Positions 52,859 through 61,855 are shown, numbered from the stretch's first letter. The stretch is DNA of 64,000 bases from Cyclobacteriaceae bacterium (GCA_016786585.1 JAEUUI010000006.1:248001-312000); one strand, 5' to 3'. Numbers and translations: made by a program. Notes: generated by a model not told the origin, from the letters alone.

Positions 52859-53479
52859 ATGATGAGTATGAAGAGAATGTTAGGCGGTATGTTGGCGATA
52901 GCGGTAATCTTGTTTAGTGCATGCGGAGATGATGATAACGCGAGTCCGAAAAGCCAGTTTGCGTTTGAGGGCGAAGATTCATTTTCCTTAAAAGACGGTA
53001 ATCTGTACCTGGTGTACGAAGGTAACGATGGCAGCGGCCATCTGTATCGCGACTACATCATCACCGATGGAACATACGTGGACGGAGACGGCTGGTCATT
53101 CAGTGATTATACCAACGCCACGTATTTGATGGCAGTTGAACTGGGAGTGCCTGCTGCAGAAGAAAAATTGAGCGATGGCAAATATCCGTTGTACTCAAGC
53201 TTTAGTCAGGCTGCAGAAACTTCAAAGGTTAGTTGGGTGAGCTTTGAGACCACCAGTGACGTGTACTACGAAATTCCGTCAGGCACTGAAGGAGATGATG
53301 ATATCGAAATTTCCGGTGACTACGATGACGGAGACAAAATGACAATTAAGTTTAACGGCACATTAACGAATTATACCGTTGATGAAGTAGCGGCTGATGG
53401 CAAATTCTACTTCAAAGGTGAAGTTCAGGATGTGCGTGGTGTACTCGCGCGTCAGTCAGCCAAAGGCGGAGTGAAGTAA
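52859..53479 (+). CDS. Surface-type lipoprotein, tandem copy 2
   Basis: A 206-residue paralogue of the gene before it. The signal is AIAVILFSACGDDDN with an even more acidic region after the cysteine. The body keeps the same landmarks (SLKDGNLYLVYEGNDGSGH, NATYLMAVELGVPAAEE, MTIKFNGTLTNY, GKFYFKGEVQDVRGVL). The frame has four upstream ATGs; the pair at 52859 and 52862 best fits the signal peptide. Codon use is like its neighbours. It is probably a product of tandem duplication with each copy kept under its own terminator. Confidence 0.8.
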   Translation: MMSMKRMLGGMLAIAVILFSACGDDDNASPKSQFAFEGEDSFSLKDGNLYLVYEGNDGSGHLYRDYIITDGTYVDGDGWSFSDYTNATYLMAVELGVPAAEEKLSDGKYPLYSSFSQAAETSKVSWVSFETTSDVYYEIPSGTEGDDDIEISGDYDDGDKMTIKFNGTLTNYTVDEVAADGKFYFKGEVQDVRGVLARQSAKGGVK

Positions 53480-53500
53480 TTAGAAATAATATTAGTAGTA

Positions 53501-53528
53501 AAAAGGCCCCGATATGGGGCTTTTTTAT
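53501..53528 (+). terminator. Terminator of tandem lipoprotein 2
   Basis: AAAAGGCCCC and GGGGCTTTTT pair in a ten-base-pair stem (one G-T) around GATAT, then TATTT. It is placed just after the second lipoprotein's stop. Confidence 0.88.
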
Positions 53529-53617
53529 TTGTCTCCATCTGGGTGTACTTCATATCTACCGGGAAGACGGTATAGCGCAGCTGCTTTTTGTTGATGTTCT
53601 TGCTGCAAAATTGAATT

Positions 53618-54058
53618 ATGACACTTTACATCCTTATCGCAGCCGGAGTTGTGCTGTTTATATTTTTGGGAATCTGGGCATCCCGCCAGCAAAAGAAACG
53701 CCTTCAGCAGGCTGAAACATTTTATGCGCTGCCGCAAATTAAAGCGCTGCTTGACTCAGGCTTCACAAAAGATAATGATGGAATTGTAGGTATGATCGGA
53801 AATTACCCCGCTGGACTTTATTGCTGGTTTGACGTTACTGGAACGCGTTATTTTGCATATCTCCGGTGTAAACGCCCCACTTTTGCTGCTGTGTACGCGA
53901 TAAGTGAAGAGTATCACACCCGTGAAAGAATCCGGATAAAAAATGGAGCACTCGAACAGGAGTTATCCGAAATTGAGGGCGATATGCTGGCACAAAGTTT
54001 TGCGCGGTTGCAAGAAGTTGCAGCACTTGAAAAGCTGGAACCGCAAACATTCAACTGA
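53618..54058 (+). CDS. Membrane-anchored conserved hypothetical protein
   Basis: A 146-residue protein: one N-terminal membrane segment (YILIAAGVVLFIFLGIWAS), a basic RQQKKR turn, then a soluble domain of about 110 residues (IVGMIGNYPAGLYCWFDVTG, YFAYLRCKRPTFAAVYAI). I do not recognise the family. The arrangement puts the soluble part in the cytoplasm, because the positive residues follow the helix. It is followed closely by the small SnoaL-like gene. Confidence 0.7.
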   Translation: MTLYILIAAGVVLFIFLGIWASRQQKKRLQQAETFYALPQIKALLDSGFTKDNDGIVGMIGNYPAGLYCWFDVTGTRYFAYLRCKRPTFAAVYAISEEYHTRERIRIKNGALEQELSEIEGDMLAQSFARLQEVAALEKLEPQTFN

Positions 54059-54086
54059 AGTTGTAACTTCAGCCTCATTTCAGGTA

Positions 54087-54449
54087 ATGACTAAGGAAGT
54101 AATTTCAAAAATTGAAAATCAGCTCTTGCAAGCCATGGTTGAGCGCGATGTTAATGCGCTTGACGGATTGCTCCACGATGATCTGTTATTCATAACGCCG
54201 GATGGTCAAACGATAACGAAAGCAATGGACCTTGATGCGCATCGCAAAGGGTTGATGGTTATTGAAAAAATCAGCACCCACATTGAAAACATTCACGTGA
54301 TCGAGGACCTCGCAGTCGTTACCCTGGTCATGGAAACGAAAGGCAAAATGATGAACATGCCCATTGAAGGTAAATTCCGTTACATACGCGTTTGGAAAAA
54401 ATTCGCAAACGGAGTTAAAGTGGTCGCTGGAAGCTGCACGGAACTTTAA
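54087..54449 (+). CDS. DUF4440/SnoaL-like protein
   Basis: A 120-residue protein with the NTF2-like cone fold of the DUF4440 group (LLQAMVERDVNALDGLLHDDLLFITPDG, read: LLQAMVERDVNALDGLLHDD). The start is set to ATG 54087, since the 48 codons upstream lie in another gene's frame. The cone fold usually makes a small hydrophobic pocket, used by enzymes or binding proteins. There is no indication of the ligand. Confidence 0.78.
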   Translation: MTKEVISKIENQLLQAMVERDVNALDGLLHDDLLFITPDGQTITKAMDLDAHRKGLMVIEKISTHIENIHVIEDLAVVTLVMETKGKMMNMPIEGKFRYIRVWKKFANGVKVVAGSCTEL

Positions 54450-54502
54450 AGCAACTTTTTCCTCAGCCCTACGTCTTTAGCGGTACCTCACTCCCGCAAA
54501 AA

Positions 54503-55429
54503 ATGAAATCTATCTTCCCGTTCCTGGCTTTTTCGATGGCCATTATTCTCACCTCTGCTGCGCAAAATCGCGATCCGCTTAAAACAGAGATTGTTACGAC
54601 TGATCTTGATAACTTCTGGATTGCCTTCGAAGCTGCCAAGCCCGACTTGAAGCCGGAGGTTTTCCAGAAACTCTATCTCGACAAAGGCTCTGAAGGCGTA
54701 AAGGGATTTATACCCGGACGCATAAAAAGTGCAGAGAATCTCGCGAAGCGTGTTCAGCAACGCATTAATTATTACAGCTCGATTAAGCCCAGTACGGATA
54801 AAATTGCACGCATGCAGGACGACATTCGCAAAAGCCTGGTAAAACTGAAAGAGCTTTATCCGGATGCGATTTTTCCGCCCGTATATTTTGTAATCGGTGC
54901 GATGAGCTCAGGTGGAACATCTTCCGATGATGGGCTGATTATTGGTGCGGAAATGTATGGCATGACACCCGAAACTCCGAAAGGCGAACTCAACGACTGG
55001 CTTTTAACGGTATTAAAGCCGGTGGAAGAAGTGCCTCACATTGTTGCGCACGAACTGATTCACTTTCAGCAGACCTATGATGGCGAAACCTTGCTTCAGG
55101 CATGTTTGAAAGAGGGCAGTGCTGATTTCATTGCCGAGTTGATTTCAGGTAAACACATTAACGATCACATACATGACTTTGCTAATCCAAAAGAGAAAGA
55201 ACTTTGGCTGGAATTCAGGGAGAGAATGCTTGAAAAAGATTATGATGGATGGCTGTACACGCCGTCACCGGGCAGACCAAACGATCTCGGTTACTGGATG
55301 GGCTACAAAATAACCGAGGCGTATTACAACAATGCTTCCGACAAGAAAAAAGCGATTCGCGAAATTCTGACGATAAAGGACGAGAAGAAATTTCTGGAAG
55401 CCAGCGGGTACGAAAAGAAATTTCAGTAA
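54503..55429 (+). CDS. DUF2268 family exported putative zinc protease
   Basis: A 308-residue exported protein. The signal peptide ends in TSAA with Gln at +1. The zincin motif HELIH (VAHELIHFQQ) with a Glu further on (EGSADFIAEL) is that of DUF2268, related to the gliding-motility lipoprotein GldB family but without a lipid-attachment Cys. The catalytic ligands are present, so it is probably an active metalloprotease. It is first in the forward run DUF2268, DUF1543, HD, truncated haemoglobin. Confidence 0.83.
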   Translation: MKSIFPFLAFSMAIILTSAAQNRDPLKTEIVTTDLDNFWIAFEAAKPDLKPEVFQKLYLDKGSEGVKGFIPGRIKSAENLAKRVQQRINYYSSIKPSTDKIARMQDDIRKSLVKLKELYPDAIFPPVYFVIGAMSSGGTSSDDGLIIGAEMYGMTPETPKGELNDWLLTVLKPVEEVPHIVAHELIHFQQTYDGETLLQACLKEGSADFIAELISGKHINDHIHDFANPKEKELWLEFRERMLEKDYDGWLYTPSPGRPNDLGYWMGYKITEAYYNNASDKKKAIREILTIKDEKKFLEASGYEKKFQ

Positions 55430-55450
55430 TTCAAATATCTTGTATCCATT

Positions 55451-56026
55451 ATGGGTGCACAGTCAAAACTTTTCATGATCATGCTTGGGGCTACACCTCC
55501 GGGCCGTCACATCGAGCAACACGATATTTTTCTTGGGATAGGATCTTCCTTAAAAGATCTGGCGGCCGATATGAAAGCATTTTGGCCCGAACCCGAACGC
55601 ATTCATATCGATGCGTGGCGTGAAGTTACCGTGGTAGAAAACTATCGCGTAGCTGTTGTTCCTAAGGAGCAGCCTGTGAGTCCGGACGCTGTCAATAAGA
55701 AACTCTTTTTTATTAATCTCGGAGGCTACCAGGAAAACAAGTTTGAGGAACAGCATTATGTTCTGCTTACTGTAAAAGACGATCGCGCGGCTGCGTTCCG
55801 CGAAGCGAAGGATACGCTGTTTTATAAAACCAATAGTTTTGGTTCGGCAGGAAACTCTCACATTGATGATAAATACGGAGTTGATGTTGATGACCTGTAT
55901 GAAATTGATGAGGTGCTGGCTCCGGCATTAAAAGAAAAATATCGTATTGAGCTCTACCCGGTAACAGACGTGAAGGAAGACGAATTGCATCTCGGATACG
56001 TAAAGATGAGCACGTTGGAAAAGTAA
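55451..56026 (+). CDS. DUF1543 protein
   Basis: A 191-residue cytoplasmic protein with two copies of the short DUF1543 unit: LFMIMLGATPPGRHIEQHDIFLGIG, read FMIMLGATPPGRHIEQHDIF, in the first half, and LFFINLGGYQENKFEEQHYVLL, read FFINLGGYQENKFEEQHY, in the second. Each copy begins with a beta-strand, then GxxxxxxxxExHxxxL. The repeat is clear; no function is known. It begins 21 bases after the DUF2268 gene. Confidence 0.84.
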   Translation: MGAQSKLFMIMLGATPPGRHIEQHDIFLGIGSSLKDLAADMKAFWPEPERIHIDAWREVTVVENYRVAVVPKEQPVSPDAVNKKLFFINLGGYQENKFEEQHYVLLTVKDDRAAAFREAKDTLFYKTNSFGSAGNSHIDDKYGVDVDDLYEIDEVLAPALKEKYRIELYPVTDVKEDELHLGYVKMSTLEK

Positions 56027-56028
56027 TA

Positions 56029-56637
56029 ATGTTAAAAGAGGAGTTCATAGCTGCAGCCGTACGCTATGCAAGCGCGGAACGTGGAACGGAGCTTTGGGAA
56101 GAAATCGAAGCAGCCGGCCACGAAGCCGGTCGTCATTACCACACGCTCGAACACTTTGAGCATGTTCTTCAAAAACTTGTTCCCCACAAAAACGTGTTCA
56201 TAGATTGGGACATAGTTGTGTTTGCAGTTGCTTATCACGATGCTGTGTACAATACGCTTAGCAAAAACAACGAAGAAAAAAGCGCGCTCCTCGCTGAAAA
56301 ACGACTGACAAGCATTGGTTTTCCGGCTGATAAAGTTAAGCGGTGTAAAGCATTTATCCTGGCAACTAAACATCACGAGTCTGTCGATGATGAAATCAAC
56401 TTATTCACCGATGCGGATCTTTCAATCCTGGGTGCAGATCCGGATACGTACACAGACTACACGCTCCGGGTAAGACGTGAATATTGGATGTATCCGGAGT
56501 TTCTTTATAATCCCGGAAGGAAAAAGGTGCTTCACCATTTTTTAAAGATGTCAGGCATTTACAAAACGCCAAATTTTAAAACCCGATACGAAGCACAGGC
56601 CCGTGTTAATTTGAACACCGAGCTTCAGACGTTGTAA
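56029..56637 (+). CDS. HD-domain phosphohydrolase-like protein
   Basis: A 202-residue protein with an HD-type metal site: HYHTLEHFEHVL (His near 36 and 40) and VVFAVAYHDAVYN (HD at about 69-70), then ATKHHESVDDEI and FTDADLSILGADPD. This is the short HD family often mislabelled as an NMDA-receptor subunit. It probably hydrolyses a nucleotide or phosphate ester. It begins two bases after the DUF1543 stop. Confidence 0.86.
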   Translation: MLKEEFIAAAVRYASAERGTELWEEIEAAGHEAGRHYHTLEHFEHVLQKLVPHKNVFIDWDIVVFAVAYHDAVYNTLSKNNEEKSALLAEKRLTSIGFPADKVKRCKAFILATKHHESVDDEINLFTDADLSILGADPDTYTDYTLRVRREYWMYPEFLYNPGRKKVLHHFLKMSGIYKTPNFKTRYEAQARVNLNTELQTL

Positions 56638-56721
56638 ATCTGTCTCGCCCATTGCTCGTAATTTTTGTTCTGACAACTAAACATATCCGGAAACCAAGGA
56701 GGCATCGTATCTTTGCGTTAC

Positions 56722-57099
56722 ATGCAAACTATTTTTGAACGCCTCGGAGAACAGAACATCAAACTTCTGGTCGATCAATTCTACGATCTGGTTTTTTCCG
56801 ATCCACAGATCAGCCGGTTGTTTAAAACCGACAAAGCTTTAATTAAAGAGAAACAAAGGATGTTTCTTACACAGTTCTTTGGCGGTCCACAACTTTACTC
56901 GCAACAGTATGGCCATCCGCAATTGCGGGCAAGGCATCTTCCGCATCCCATCTCCGATGATGACGCTGTGGCGTGGCTATCATGCATGAGCCGGGCATTG
57001 AAAGATCTGCCGGTGGAGGAAGCATTGAAAGACGAAATATTTAAACGCCTGGTACCAACCGCAATGTTTATGGTGAACCGGGACGAAGGGAATGAGTAG
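56722..57099 (+). CDS. Group II truncated haemoglobin
   Basis: A 125-residue truncated haemoglobin of the two-over-two fold. HPQLRARHLPHPI contains the proximal His (RARHLPHPI), and FGGPQLYSQQYG is the E-helix region. AWLSCMSRALKD includes the G-helix Trp of group II proteins. It binds oxygen or nitric oxide through heme. TATCTTTG at 56708-56715, seven bases before the ATG, is an exact -7 box. The start is set to ATG 56722 with MQTIFERLGE. Confidence 0.88.
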   Translation: MQTIFERLGEQNIKLLVDQFYDLVFSDPQISRLFKTDKALIKEKQRMFLTQFFGGPQLYSQQYGHPQLRARHLPHPISDDDAVAWLSCMSRALKDLPVEEALKDEIFKRLVPTAMFMVNRDEGNE

Positions 57100-57138
57100 C
57101 GTCTGTTATCGGTCGCAAAAGGTTTGTACTTTGTGCAG

Positions 57139-58575
57139 ATGATCCCACGAATAACCTTACTTGCTGCACTCAGCTTACTGGCTTTTTCCTGTAACAAGCA
57201 AGTTGAACCACCTGCCGCTTTTGGCCCGTTACCCTCTGCCGCTCAGCTTGCGTGGCACGAAATGGAGATGAATGCGTTCGTTCATTTCACCACCAATACC
57301 TTCACCGGCAAAGAATGGGGCTATGGCGATGAAGACACCGCCATTTTCAACCCGACAGCGTTTGATGCCGATCAATGGATTAGCACATTCAAGGATGCCG
57401 GATTTAAGGGTGTCATTTTAACGTGCAAACATCATGACGGGTTTTGTCTGTGGCCTTCCGCCTTTACGGAGCATTCCGTAAAAAACAGTCCGTTTAAAAA
57501 GGACGTGGTGAAAGAAGTTTCGGAGGCGTGTAAGCGCCATGGCTTGAAGTTTGGAATTTACGTTTCTCCATGGGATCGAAACCACCCTCAATACGGATCG
57601 CCTGAATACATTCAATACTACCGCAATCAGCTTGATGAGTTGTTTACGAATTACGGACCAATTTTCGAAATGTGGTTTGATGGTGCCAATGGTGGCGATG
57701 GATTTTACGGAGGGAAACGTGAAGCGCGTAAGATAAACGGTGCCACATATTACGACTGGCCAACAACATTAGATCTGGTGCGCAAGCATAATCCCGATGT
57801 CATCTTTTTCAGCGATGCCGGTCCGGGTGTGCGCTGGGTAGGTAACGAACGTGGAACAGCCGGAGAAACAAATTGGAACACGATAACGCCCGATACATTG
57901 TTTGCCGGAAAAGGCGGAATTGAAAATTTATTGAACACGGGTTCTGAAAACGGTACCCGCTGGATTCCGGCTGAAGTAGATGTTTCGATCCGGCCAGGCT
58001 GGTTCTACCACGCAAAAGAAGATTCGCTGGTGAAGTCGCCCGAAAAACTGTTTCAGATTTATCTTACTTCTGTGGGGCGCGGCTCAACGTTATTGCTAAA
58101 TATTCCTCCCGACAGACGCGGCCTTATTCATCAAAATGATGTGGCGGCATTAAAAGCGTTGCGTGCATTGCTGGACGAAACGTTTAAAACAAACCTCGCA
58201 GAAAAAGCAAATGTAAGTGCTTCTTTAGTGCGTGGTGACGCGAAACAGTATGCAGCTAACAATGTCAGCGACAAGAATCCGGAAACCTATTGGACACTGA
58301 ATGATAATGACACGTCCGGAACACTTGAGTTTACCTTTGATAAACCTCAATTGGTTAAATACGTCTTGCTGCAGGAATACATCAAGCTTGGGCAACGGGT
58401 AAAATCTTTTGTCATCGAAGCTAAAGCAGGTGATACCTGGAATGTGATTGGTGAAGGCACTACAATCGGCTATAAACGGATCGTAAAAGTTGAGCCGATA
58501 GAAACCACGGCTGTGCGCATTACCATCCGCGATGCGAAAGCGTGCCCGGTAATTTCAAACATTGAGCTTTATTAG
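57139..58575 (+). CDS. GH29 alpha-L-fucosidase lipoprotein
   Basis: A 478-residue lipoprotein (LLAFSCNKQ, Cys18). The GH29 TIM barrel carries the catalytic nucleophile Asp181 in EMWFDGANGG and the acid region further on (GWFYHAKED). A C-terminal discoidin-like (F5/8 type C) module of about 130 residues follows (NVSDKNPETYWTLNDN, GTLEFTFDKPQLVKYVLLQE). It removes alpha-linked fucose from glycans and is probably displayed at the cell surface or periplasm. It is first in an operon with the GH35 galactosidase, one base apart. Confidence 0.92.
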   Translation: MIPRITLLAALSLLAFSCNKQVEPPAAFGPLPSAAQLAWHEMEMNAFVHFTTNTFTGKEWGYGDEDTAIFNPTAFDADQWISTFKDAGFKGVILTCKHHDGFCLWPSAFTEHSVKNSPFKKDVVKEVSEACKRHGLKFGIYVSPWDRNHPQYGSPEYIQYYRNQLDELFTNYGPIFEMWFDGANGGDGFYGGKREARKINGATYYDWPTTLDLVRKHNPDVIFFSDAGPGVRWVGNERGTAGETNWNTITPDTLFAGKGGIENLLNTGSENGTRWIPAEVDVSIRPGWFYHAKEDSLVKSPEKLFQIYLTSVGRGSTLLLNIPPDRRGLIHQNDVAALKALRALLDETFKTNLAEKANVSASLVRGDAKQYAANNVSDKNPETYWTLNDNDTSGTLEFTFDKPQLVKYVLLQEYIKLGQRVKSFVIEAKAGDTWNVIGEGTTIGYKRIVKVEPIETTAVRITIRDAKACPVISNIELY

Positions 58576-58576
58576 C

Positions 58577-60412
58577 ATGAGAAGAATTCTTTTCATTATC
58601 CTGGTTGCACTCTCGTGCTGCAAACCGGAAACTCACACCTTTCAAATTGCACAAGGTGAATTTCAATACGACAATAAACCCATAAAGATCTATTCCGGTG
58701 AGATGCACTATGCCCGCATTCCGCGTGAGTACTGGCAACACCGGCTGAGGATGATAAAAGCAATGGGGCTTAATGCGGTATGCACCTATGTTTTTTGGAA
58801 TTTTCACGAGACTGCTCCGGGCGTGTGGGACTTTGAAACGGATAATCATGATCTCGCGGCCTTTGTAAAAGCTGCTCAGGAAGAGGGTTTATTGGTGATC
58901 CTCAGGCCGGGCCCCTATGCGTGTGCAGAGTGGGAATTTGGCGGTTATCCGTGGTGGTTACAGAACAACAAAGACCTGGTGATTCGCGCTAACAACAAAC
59001 CATTTCTGGATTCGTGTCGTGTCTACATCAATAAACTTGCCGATGAAGTTCGCGATCTGCAAATCACAAAAGGCGGCCCAATCATCATGGTACAAGCCGA
59101 AAATGAATTCGGCTCATACGTTGCGCAGCGAAAGGACATTCCGCTTGAAGATCACAAAAAATACAGCGCTGCTATACACAGTATGTTGATTGAATCGGGT
59201 ATTGACGTACCATTGTTTACTTCGGATGGCAGCTGGTTGTTTGAAGGTGGTTCGATTAAAGGCGCGCTGCCGACTGCAAACGGAGAAGATAACGTTGATA
59301 AGCTGAAAGAAGTCGTCAATCAATACAATAACAATCAGGGGCCGTACATGGTGGCGGAATTTTATCCGGGCTGGCTGGATCATTGGGCTGAGCCGTTTGT
59401 TAAAGTTTCGACTGAACAGGTCGTGCAGCAAACGGAGAAATACCTGAAAAATGGAGTGAGCTTTAATTATTATATGGTTCATGGCGGAACCAACTTCGGG
59501 TTCACGTCAGGGGCAAACTATAATAAGGAGTTTGATATCCAGCCCGATATTACCAGCTACGATTATGATGCTCCCATCAGTGAATCAGGCCAGGCGACTG
59601 AAAAGTATAAAGCAGTCCGTAATCTGCTGAAACAGTACGTGCAGTATGAAGTTCCGGAGATACCCGAACCAATACCGGTTATTACACCTTCCATAAATCT
59701 CACAGCCTCGGCTAATTTTTTCGACCTGAAAAACTCTGTCAAGCCCGTAGTTAGCGATTCACTTTTAACGTTCGAGCAGCTTAATCAGGGTCACGGGTAT
59801 GTACTCTACAGCCGAAAGTTCGGTCAGGCTGTAAAAGGCAAACTGAAAGTTGATGGCCTGCGCGATTATGCAACGGTTTACGTTAATCAGAAGCGGGTTG
59901 GTGTATTGAACCGCATTAGTAAACAATATGAACTGGATATTGACATCCCGGCAAACGGGCAGCTTGACTTGCTCGTAGAGAACATGGGCCGAATCAATTA
60001 CGGGGCGAACATTATTTTCAATACAAAAGGAATTATCAGTCCGGTGCTGATCAACAATGAAAAAATCACAGGCAACTGGGAGATGTACAAACTACCGATG
60101 AACCAGCAGCCGAACGTAAGCGGCTCTGTACCTGTGAACACCTTGCCGGTACTGTATGCCGGGCAGTTTAATGTGAATGAACCGGGCGACATGTTTCTCG
60201 ATATGAGCGATTGGGGAAAAGGGATCGTTTACATAAACGGGCATCACCTCGGCCGGTATTGGAACATTGGTCCGCAACAAACCTTGTATGTGCCCGGATG
60301 CTGGCTGACGAAAGGAAGAAATGAAGTTGTTATCTTTGAACAGCTGAACGAGTCTGTACACACGGTTCTGAAAACTGTTAATCAGCCCATACTTGATTCC
60401 ATCGCACGATGA
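58577..60412 (+). CDS. GH35 beta-galactosidase lipoprotein
   Basis: A 611-residue lipoprotein (VALSCCKPET, Cys14 or Cys15). The GH35 TIM barrel has the acid/base Glu177 in MVQAENEFGSY and the nucleophile Glu261 in YMVAEFYPGW, with LRPGPYACAEWEFGG typical of the family. Beta-sandwich domains follow in the second half (KVDGLRDYATVYVNQKRVG, LDMSDWGKGIVYINGHHLG). It releases terminal beta-galactose. It starts one base after the fucosidase stop, and its stop overlaps the PPIase start in ATGA. Confidence 0.93.
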   Translation: MRRILFIILVALSCCKPETHTFQIAQGEFQYDNKPIKIYSGEMHYARIPREYWQHRLRMIKAMGLNAVCTYVFWNFHETAPGVWDFETDNHDLAAFVKAAQEEGLLVILRPGPYACAEWEFGGYPWWLQNNKDLVIRANNKPFLDSCRVYINKLADEVRDLQITKGGPIIMVQAENEFGSYVAQRKDIPLEDHKKYSAAIHSMLIESGIDVPLFTSDGSWLFEGGSIKGALPTANGEDNVDKLKEVVNQYNNNQGPYMVAEFYPGWLDHWAEPFVKVSTEQVVQQTEKYLKNGVSFNYYMVHGGTNFGFTSGANYNKEFDIQPDITSYDYDAPISESGQATEKYKAVRNLLKQYVQYEVPEIPEPIPVITPSINLTASANFFDLKNSVKPVVSDSLLTFEQLNQGHGYVLYSRKFGQAVKGKLKVDGLRDYATVYVNQKRVGVLNRISKQYELDIDIPANGQLDLLVENMGRINYGANIIFNTKGIISPVLINNEKITGNWEMYKLPMNQQPNVSGSVPVNTLPVLYAGQFNVNEPGDMFLDMSDWGKGIVYINGHHLGRYWNIGPQQTLYVPGCWLTKGRNEVVIFEQLNESVHTVLKTVNQPILDSIAR

Positions 60413-61086
60413 AAAAATATCTAATCTTGTTGATTATTGCTTCAGTTGTTTCTTCCTGCAAACCAAAGGCAATTGAGGTAACTACCGCCAACGTTCGTGA
60501 TGTGTTAACACAATACGGAAAAGAGAATCCGGAAAACGAAGTATTGATTGAAACAGATTTTGGCAACATCAAACTCCGGTTATACGATGATACACCGCTG
60601 CATCGGGCAAATTTTGTGAAGCTTATCAAAGATGGTAACCTGGATGATGCAGAGTTCTACCGTGTGGTGTATGAGTTTATGATTCAGGGGGGTGAACCTG
60701 CATTGCAATTGCCATACCGATTGCCTTCCGAATTCAGTCCGAAGTATTTTCACAAACGCGGAGCGCTATCCATGGCCCGGCCGGTGGAGAATAATCCCAA
60801 CATGGAATCATCGGCCGAACAATTTTTCATTATCATGGGAACACGGTATACGGAAGAGGACCTTAAAATGGAAATGAAATATTTCGGATTGAATCTGACG
60901 CCACAACAAAAACAAACGTATCTGACCGAAGGCGGATCAATGGATCTGGATCAGAAATTTACCGTGTTTGGCGAAGTTACGGAAGGAATTGACGTGATTG
61001 ATCAGATTGCCAAGCTGCAAATGCAGGGAACCGAAGCACCCGTTAAAAAGGTACCCATGAAAGTGACACTTACGCAGTCGAAATAA
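60409..61086 (+). CDS. Cyclophilin-type peptidyl-prolyl isomerase lipoprotein
   Basis: A 225-residue lipoprotein (SVVSSCKPK, Cys17) with a cyclophilin domain (residues 45-220). FYRVVYEFMIQGGEP is the classical FHRVIxxFMIQGGD loop, with ALSMARPVENNPNMESSAEQFFIIMG as the substrate groove (read: RPVENNPNMESSAEQFF). An insertion of about 35 residues before LDQKFTVFGEV is a known Bacteroidota form. It probably folds exported proteins near the outer membrane. The coupling with two glycosidases is unusual. Confidence 0.9.
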   Translation: MKKYLILLIIASVVSSCKPKAIEVTTANVRDVLTQYGKENPENEVLIETDFGNIKLRLYDDTPLHRANFVKLIKDGNLDDAEFYRVVYEFMIQGGEPALQLPYRLPSEFSPKYFHKRGALSMARPVENNPNMESSAEQFFIIMGTRYTEEDLKMEMKYFGLNLTPQQKQTYLTEGGSMDLDQKFTVFGEVTEGIDVIDQIAKLQMQGTEAPVKKVPMKVTLTQSK

Positions 61087-61094
61087 TGCTTCCT

Positions 61095-61122
61095 CTCTCC
61101 CCAGCTGTGGGGAATCGTATCA
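61095..61122 (+). other. Short hairpin and unassigned 280-base gap
   Basis: TCCCCA GCTG TGGGGA makes a six-base-pair stem just after the PPIase stop, without a T-tract. The whole gap 61087-61369 holds no clear gene. One frame in it (from about 61096 to 61267) reads like a degenerate protein end, discussed under findings. Confidence 0.45.
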
Positions 61123-61369
61123 ACAAAAAGCTGCTCAAATTCATCCGGAAGCGCGTTTTTATGCCCATTTGTTGCATGGCATTGTTCGTGCAACCGGGTT
61201 ATGGAAAAAGAGAAGTTATGGGAACTGTGATATTTTTGATGATTGGAGTAGCGATGCTGCTCACCATCCCTGAAAAGAAACGTGCATAGGCTGAAATTAG
61301 CGTAGCCGAAATTCTGTTGTGACTTAATGCCGATCGCTGCATTCTGTAGTTGATCTAAACCCAACTGAT

Positions 61370-61852
61370 ATGGCTTCGTTAGAACAAACACCCGCTTCCG
61401 GCAAACGCAAAAAGAGATTATCGCCACGTATTGATATGACGCCCATGGTGGATCTAGCGTTTCTCCTGCTGACATTTTTTGTAATGACAACTACGCTAAT
61501 GAAAAATCGCGGGCTGGAGATTTTGCAACCTGCGGCAGACGAGTCGGGCCGTCACCGCGAAATAAAAGCCGAACAGGTTTTAAACATTGTTTTAGGACTT
61601 AACGATCAGGTGTACTGGTATATGGGTGCGCCTGGCAGCAAAGCAGAGCGAAGTAATTTCTCGAGTTCCGGTGTACGCAAGTTATTACTTCAGAAAAATC
61701 AGCAGGTTAAAGACTTATATGTATTTATTAAAGCATCTGATAAGTCACGGTATCAGAATATGATCGACATGTTCGATGAAATAAAAATCACGGGCGTTGC
61801 AAATTACGCCTTGGTCGATCTTGCTCCCGAAGATGCAGACCTGATTTACTAG
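61370..61852 (+). CDS. ExbD/TolR-family biopolymer transport protein
   Basis: A 160-residue protein: short basic N-terminus, one membrane helix with the functional Asp (RIDMTPMVDLAFLLLTFFVMTT, read: MVDLAFLLLTFFVMTT) and a periplasmic ExbD domain. With ExbB it would use the proton gradient to energise TonB or TolA. No exbB or tonB is adjacent. It stands convergent with the CotH gene, with three bases between the stops. Confidence 0.9.
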   Translation: MASLEQTPASGKRKKRLSPRIDMTPMVDLAFLLLTFFVMTTTLMKNRGLEILQPAADESGRHREIKAEQVLNIVLGLNDQVYWYMGAPGSKAERSNFSSSGVRKLLLQKNQQVKDLYVFIKASDKSRYQNMIDMFDEIKITGVANYALVDLAPEDADLIY

Positions 61853-61855
61853 CCG

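Noticed and set aside
53943-54086. N-terminal extension of the SnoaL-like protein
   Set aside because: The 48 codons overlap the preceding gene in another frame and are not conserved-looking. The ATG at 54087 gives the usual length for the family.
61002-61490. Open frame of 162 codons on the minus strand across the gap before exbD
   Set aside because: It overlaps the certain 3' end of the cyclophilin gene and the 5' end of exbD, and its translation resembles no known family.
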